64,000 bases of DNA, taken from Goleter apudmare HA4340-LM2. GTDB taxonomy: Bacteria; Cyanobacteriota; Cyanobacteriia; Cyanobacteriales; Nostocaceae. Location: assembly GCA_019359495.1 (NCBI GenBank), contig JAHHHF010000073.1:124001-188000 (forward strand). The letters run 5' to 3'. The notes beneath the pieces were generated by a model. That model saw nothing but the letters and a program-made list of their open reading frames with translations, made no database searches and was not told where the DNA came from. Shown piece after piece: positions 62,575 through 64,000 of the stretch. Position numbers and translations under genes: made by a program. How positions within the stretch are numbered: position 1 is the first letter of the stretch; each line of letters starts with the position of its first letter.

Positions 62575-63174
62575 ATGAGAGTTGCTTTGTTTGGAACTAG
62601 TGCCGATCCGCCAACTGGTGGACACCAAATGATTCTGAGTTGGTTATCTGAGCGCTATGATTGGGTAGCAGTTTGGGCAGCCGATAATCCTTTTAAGTCC
62701 CATCAAACAGCTTTGGAACATCGGGTGGCGATGTTGCGGTTGTTGATTGGGGATATTGATGCACCTCAACAAAATGTGGCTGTAGAACAGGAATTAAGCA
62801 GCTTGAGAACTTTGGAAACGATAGAGAAAGCCAAAGCACGTTGGGGCAAGGATACTGAGTATACCTTGGTGATTGGTTCAGATTTGCTCAATCAGCTACC
62901 GCGTTGGTATCAAGTTGAAGATTTGTTACGGCAAGTGCAATTACTTGTAGTGCCGCGACCGGGATATGCGATAGATGAGTCTAGTTTGGCGGGAGTGCAA
63001 AACCTGGGAGGGAAAATTGCGATCGCTACCTTGACTGGTCTGGATATTTCCTCGACAGCATATCGTGAACACGGAAATCCTCAAGCCCTAACTCCCCCTA
63101 TCGTTGCCTATATTCATCGAGAGCATTTGTACAAATGCCAGGACGCTACCACAAAACGATTCCAACTCCGCTAA
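62575..63174 (+). CDS. nadD: Nicotinate-nucleotide adenylyltransferase
   Basis: ATG 62575 is chosen because MRVALFGTSADPPTGGHQMIL is the family start; the longer frame from 62545 overlaps pncB. The (H/T)xGH-type motif PTGGH, VWAADNPFKSH, TLVIGSDLLNQLPRW and DISSTAYRE are present. It joins ATP to nicotinate mononucleotide, the step after PncB. It starts 20 bases after pncB in the same operon and overlaps nrtR by 40 bases. Confidence 0.92.
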   Translation: MRVALFGTSADPPTGGHQMILSWLSERYDWVAVWAADNPFKSHQTALEHRVAMLRLLIGDIDAPQQNVAVEQELSSLRTLETIEKAKARWGKDTEYTLVIGSDLLNQLPRWYQVEDLLRQVQLLVVPRPGYAIDESSLAGVQNLGGKIAIATLTGLDISSTAYREHGNPQALTPPIVAYIHREHLYKCQDATTKRFQLR

Positions 63175-63881
63175 ATCAACAACCTTTGGCTGATTTTAAA
63201 GTGGGTGTTGATAATGTAATTTTTTCTGTAGATACAGCCCAAAATAGACTGCTAGTTCTCTTGGTCATGCGACAGCAAGAACCATTTCTCAATCACTGGA
63301 GCCTTCCCGGTACTTTGGTACGTCAAGGTGAGTCTTTAGAAGATGCCGCCTATCGCATCATGGCAGAGAAAATACGTGTCAACAATCTCTACCTAGAGCA
63401 ATTGTATACCTTTGGTGGATCTAAACGTGACCCACGGGAAGCAACGGATAGTTATGGTGTGCGTTATCTATCAGTAAGTTACTTCGCTCTTGTTAGGTTT
63501 GAAGAAGCAGAGTTAATTGCTGATGGAGTAACTGGAATCGCTTGGTATCCAGTTAAAGAAGTGCCACGATTAGCTTTTGATCATCATGAAATCCTGGCTT
63601 ATGGACACAGGCGTTTACGAAATAAATTGGAGTACAGTCCAGTGGCTTTTGAGGTTTTGCCAGAAACATTTACCTTGAATGATTTGTATCAGTTATATAC
63701 CACTGTTTTAGGCGAAAACTTCGCCGATTATTCTAATTTTCGCGCGCGTCTACTCAAGTTAGGTTTCTTATTAGATACAGGAATTAAGGTTTCTAGAGGT
63801 GCTGGTCGTCCGGCTAGTTTGTATAAGTTTGATGCTGAAGCATTTGCACCATTTAAAGATAAACCTTTAGTGTTTATTTAA
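63135..63881 (+). CDS. nrtR: NrtR-type Nudix-winged-helix regulator, 248 aa
   Basis: An N-terminal Nudix-like domain (VDNVIFSVDTAQNRLLVLLVMRQQEPFLNHWSLPGT) carries a degenerate Nudix box at residues 59-81, GTLVRQGESLEDAAYRIMAEKIR, which lacks the REUXEE catalytic glutamates, as in NrtR regulators that sense ADP-ribose. The C-terminus (FTLNDLYQLYTTVLGENFADYSNFRARLLKLGFLLDTG) is a winged helix. NrtR represses NAD salvage and synthesis genes. Overlapping nadD by 40 bases, it is translationally coupled to its likely targets. A nadE or nadM gene may follow beyond the window. Confidence 0.88.
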   Translation: MPGRYHKTIPTPLNQQPLADFKVGVDNVIFSVDTAQNRLLVLLVMRQQEPFLNHWSLPGTLVRQGESLEDAAYRIMAEKIRVNNLYLEQLYTFGGSKRDPREATDSYGVRYLSVSYFALVRFEEAELIADGVTGIAWYPVKEVPRLAFDHHEILAYGHRRLRNKLEYSPVAFEVLPETFTLNDLYQLYTTVLGENFADYSNFRARLLKLGFLLDTGIKVSRGAGRPASLYKFDAEAFAPFKDKPLVFI

Positions 63882-64000
63882 TAGCTAATGCTCAAACAGT
63901 GTCTCAACTACAAACTTTGATATTTTTGTCTGTTGCAAATACAAATCTCTAGTAAAAAATGACAACATTCACGAGTAAATATACAACTGAAATGCGTAAC

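Overview
The window reads as chromosome of a filamentous, probably heterocystous cyanobacterium (Nostoc/Calothrix/Tolypothrix type). The grounds are a phycoerythrin linker operon (cpeCDESTR), HIP1-type GCGATCGC octamers throughout, heptanucleotide short tandem repeats (STRR) at gene ends, small palindromic mobile repeats, and cyanobacterium-typical families (CAAD, GUN4, YflT arrays, pentapeptide repeats, PEP-repeat proteins). No rRNA, tRNA, CRISPR array, prophage or full-length insertion sequence was recognised. All calls come from reading the sequence and recalled family features; no database search was run.

Layout. 1-4.5 kb: VOC-domain, TPR, JmjC-cupin and lipoprotein genes and a cytoplasmic alpha-amylase. 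5-8.5 kb: a calcium-binding seven-blade FG-GAP/VCBS protein with DUF4114, a secreted pentapeptide/TPR protein and a small secreted protein behind two CRP-like sites. 9.4-12.9 kb: a stress-type cluster (triple YflT protein, BON lipoprotein, CAAD membrane protein, acidic hydrophilic protein). 13-16.4 kb: metallophosphoesterase, lipid kinase, membrane protein. 16.4-23.8 kb, minus strand: unknown protein, ankyrin protein, HEAT protein, then cpeC-cpeD-cpeE-cpeS-cpeT-cpeR with an RcaC-type L box upstream of cpeC. 24.4-28.2 kb: hemC, glgA, a GNAT gene.

28.4-39.4 kb is the accessory core. It holds a sigma-70-family factor with a partner gene and eight intact small genes with double-glycine-type leaders (one with Gly-Ser), in three families, plus one decayed copy. 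They are embedded in duplicated promoter and terminator blocks, with no exporter or modification enzyme in view. Next to them is a three-gene coiled-coil cassette whose middle protein ends in a GUN4 domain. This is the best candidate for an undescribed system.

39.5-64 kb is mostly housekeeping: ychF, phoD behind a PHO-box-like array, an Orn/Lys/Arg decarboxylase, a GFA protein, dusB, Rpn-type nuclease genes, dnaK, rpe, a subtilase followed by a serpin, an AI-2E family permease, an LCP protein, a 50-residue protein, and an NAD-salvage operon pncB-nadD-nrtR with a palindrome on its promoter. The phycoerythrin operon is assembled as in Fremyella: CpeC/D/E build rods, CpeS/CpeT attach bilins, and CpeR activates cpeBA, which lies outside this window.
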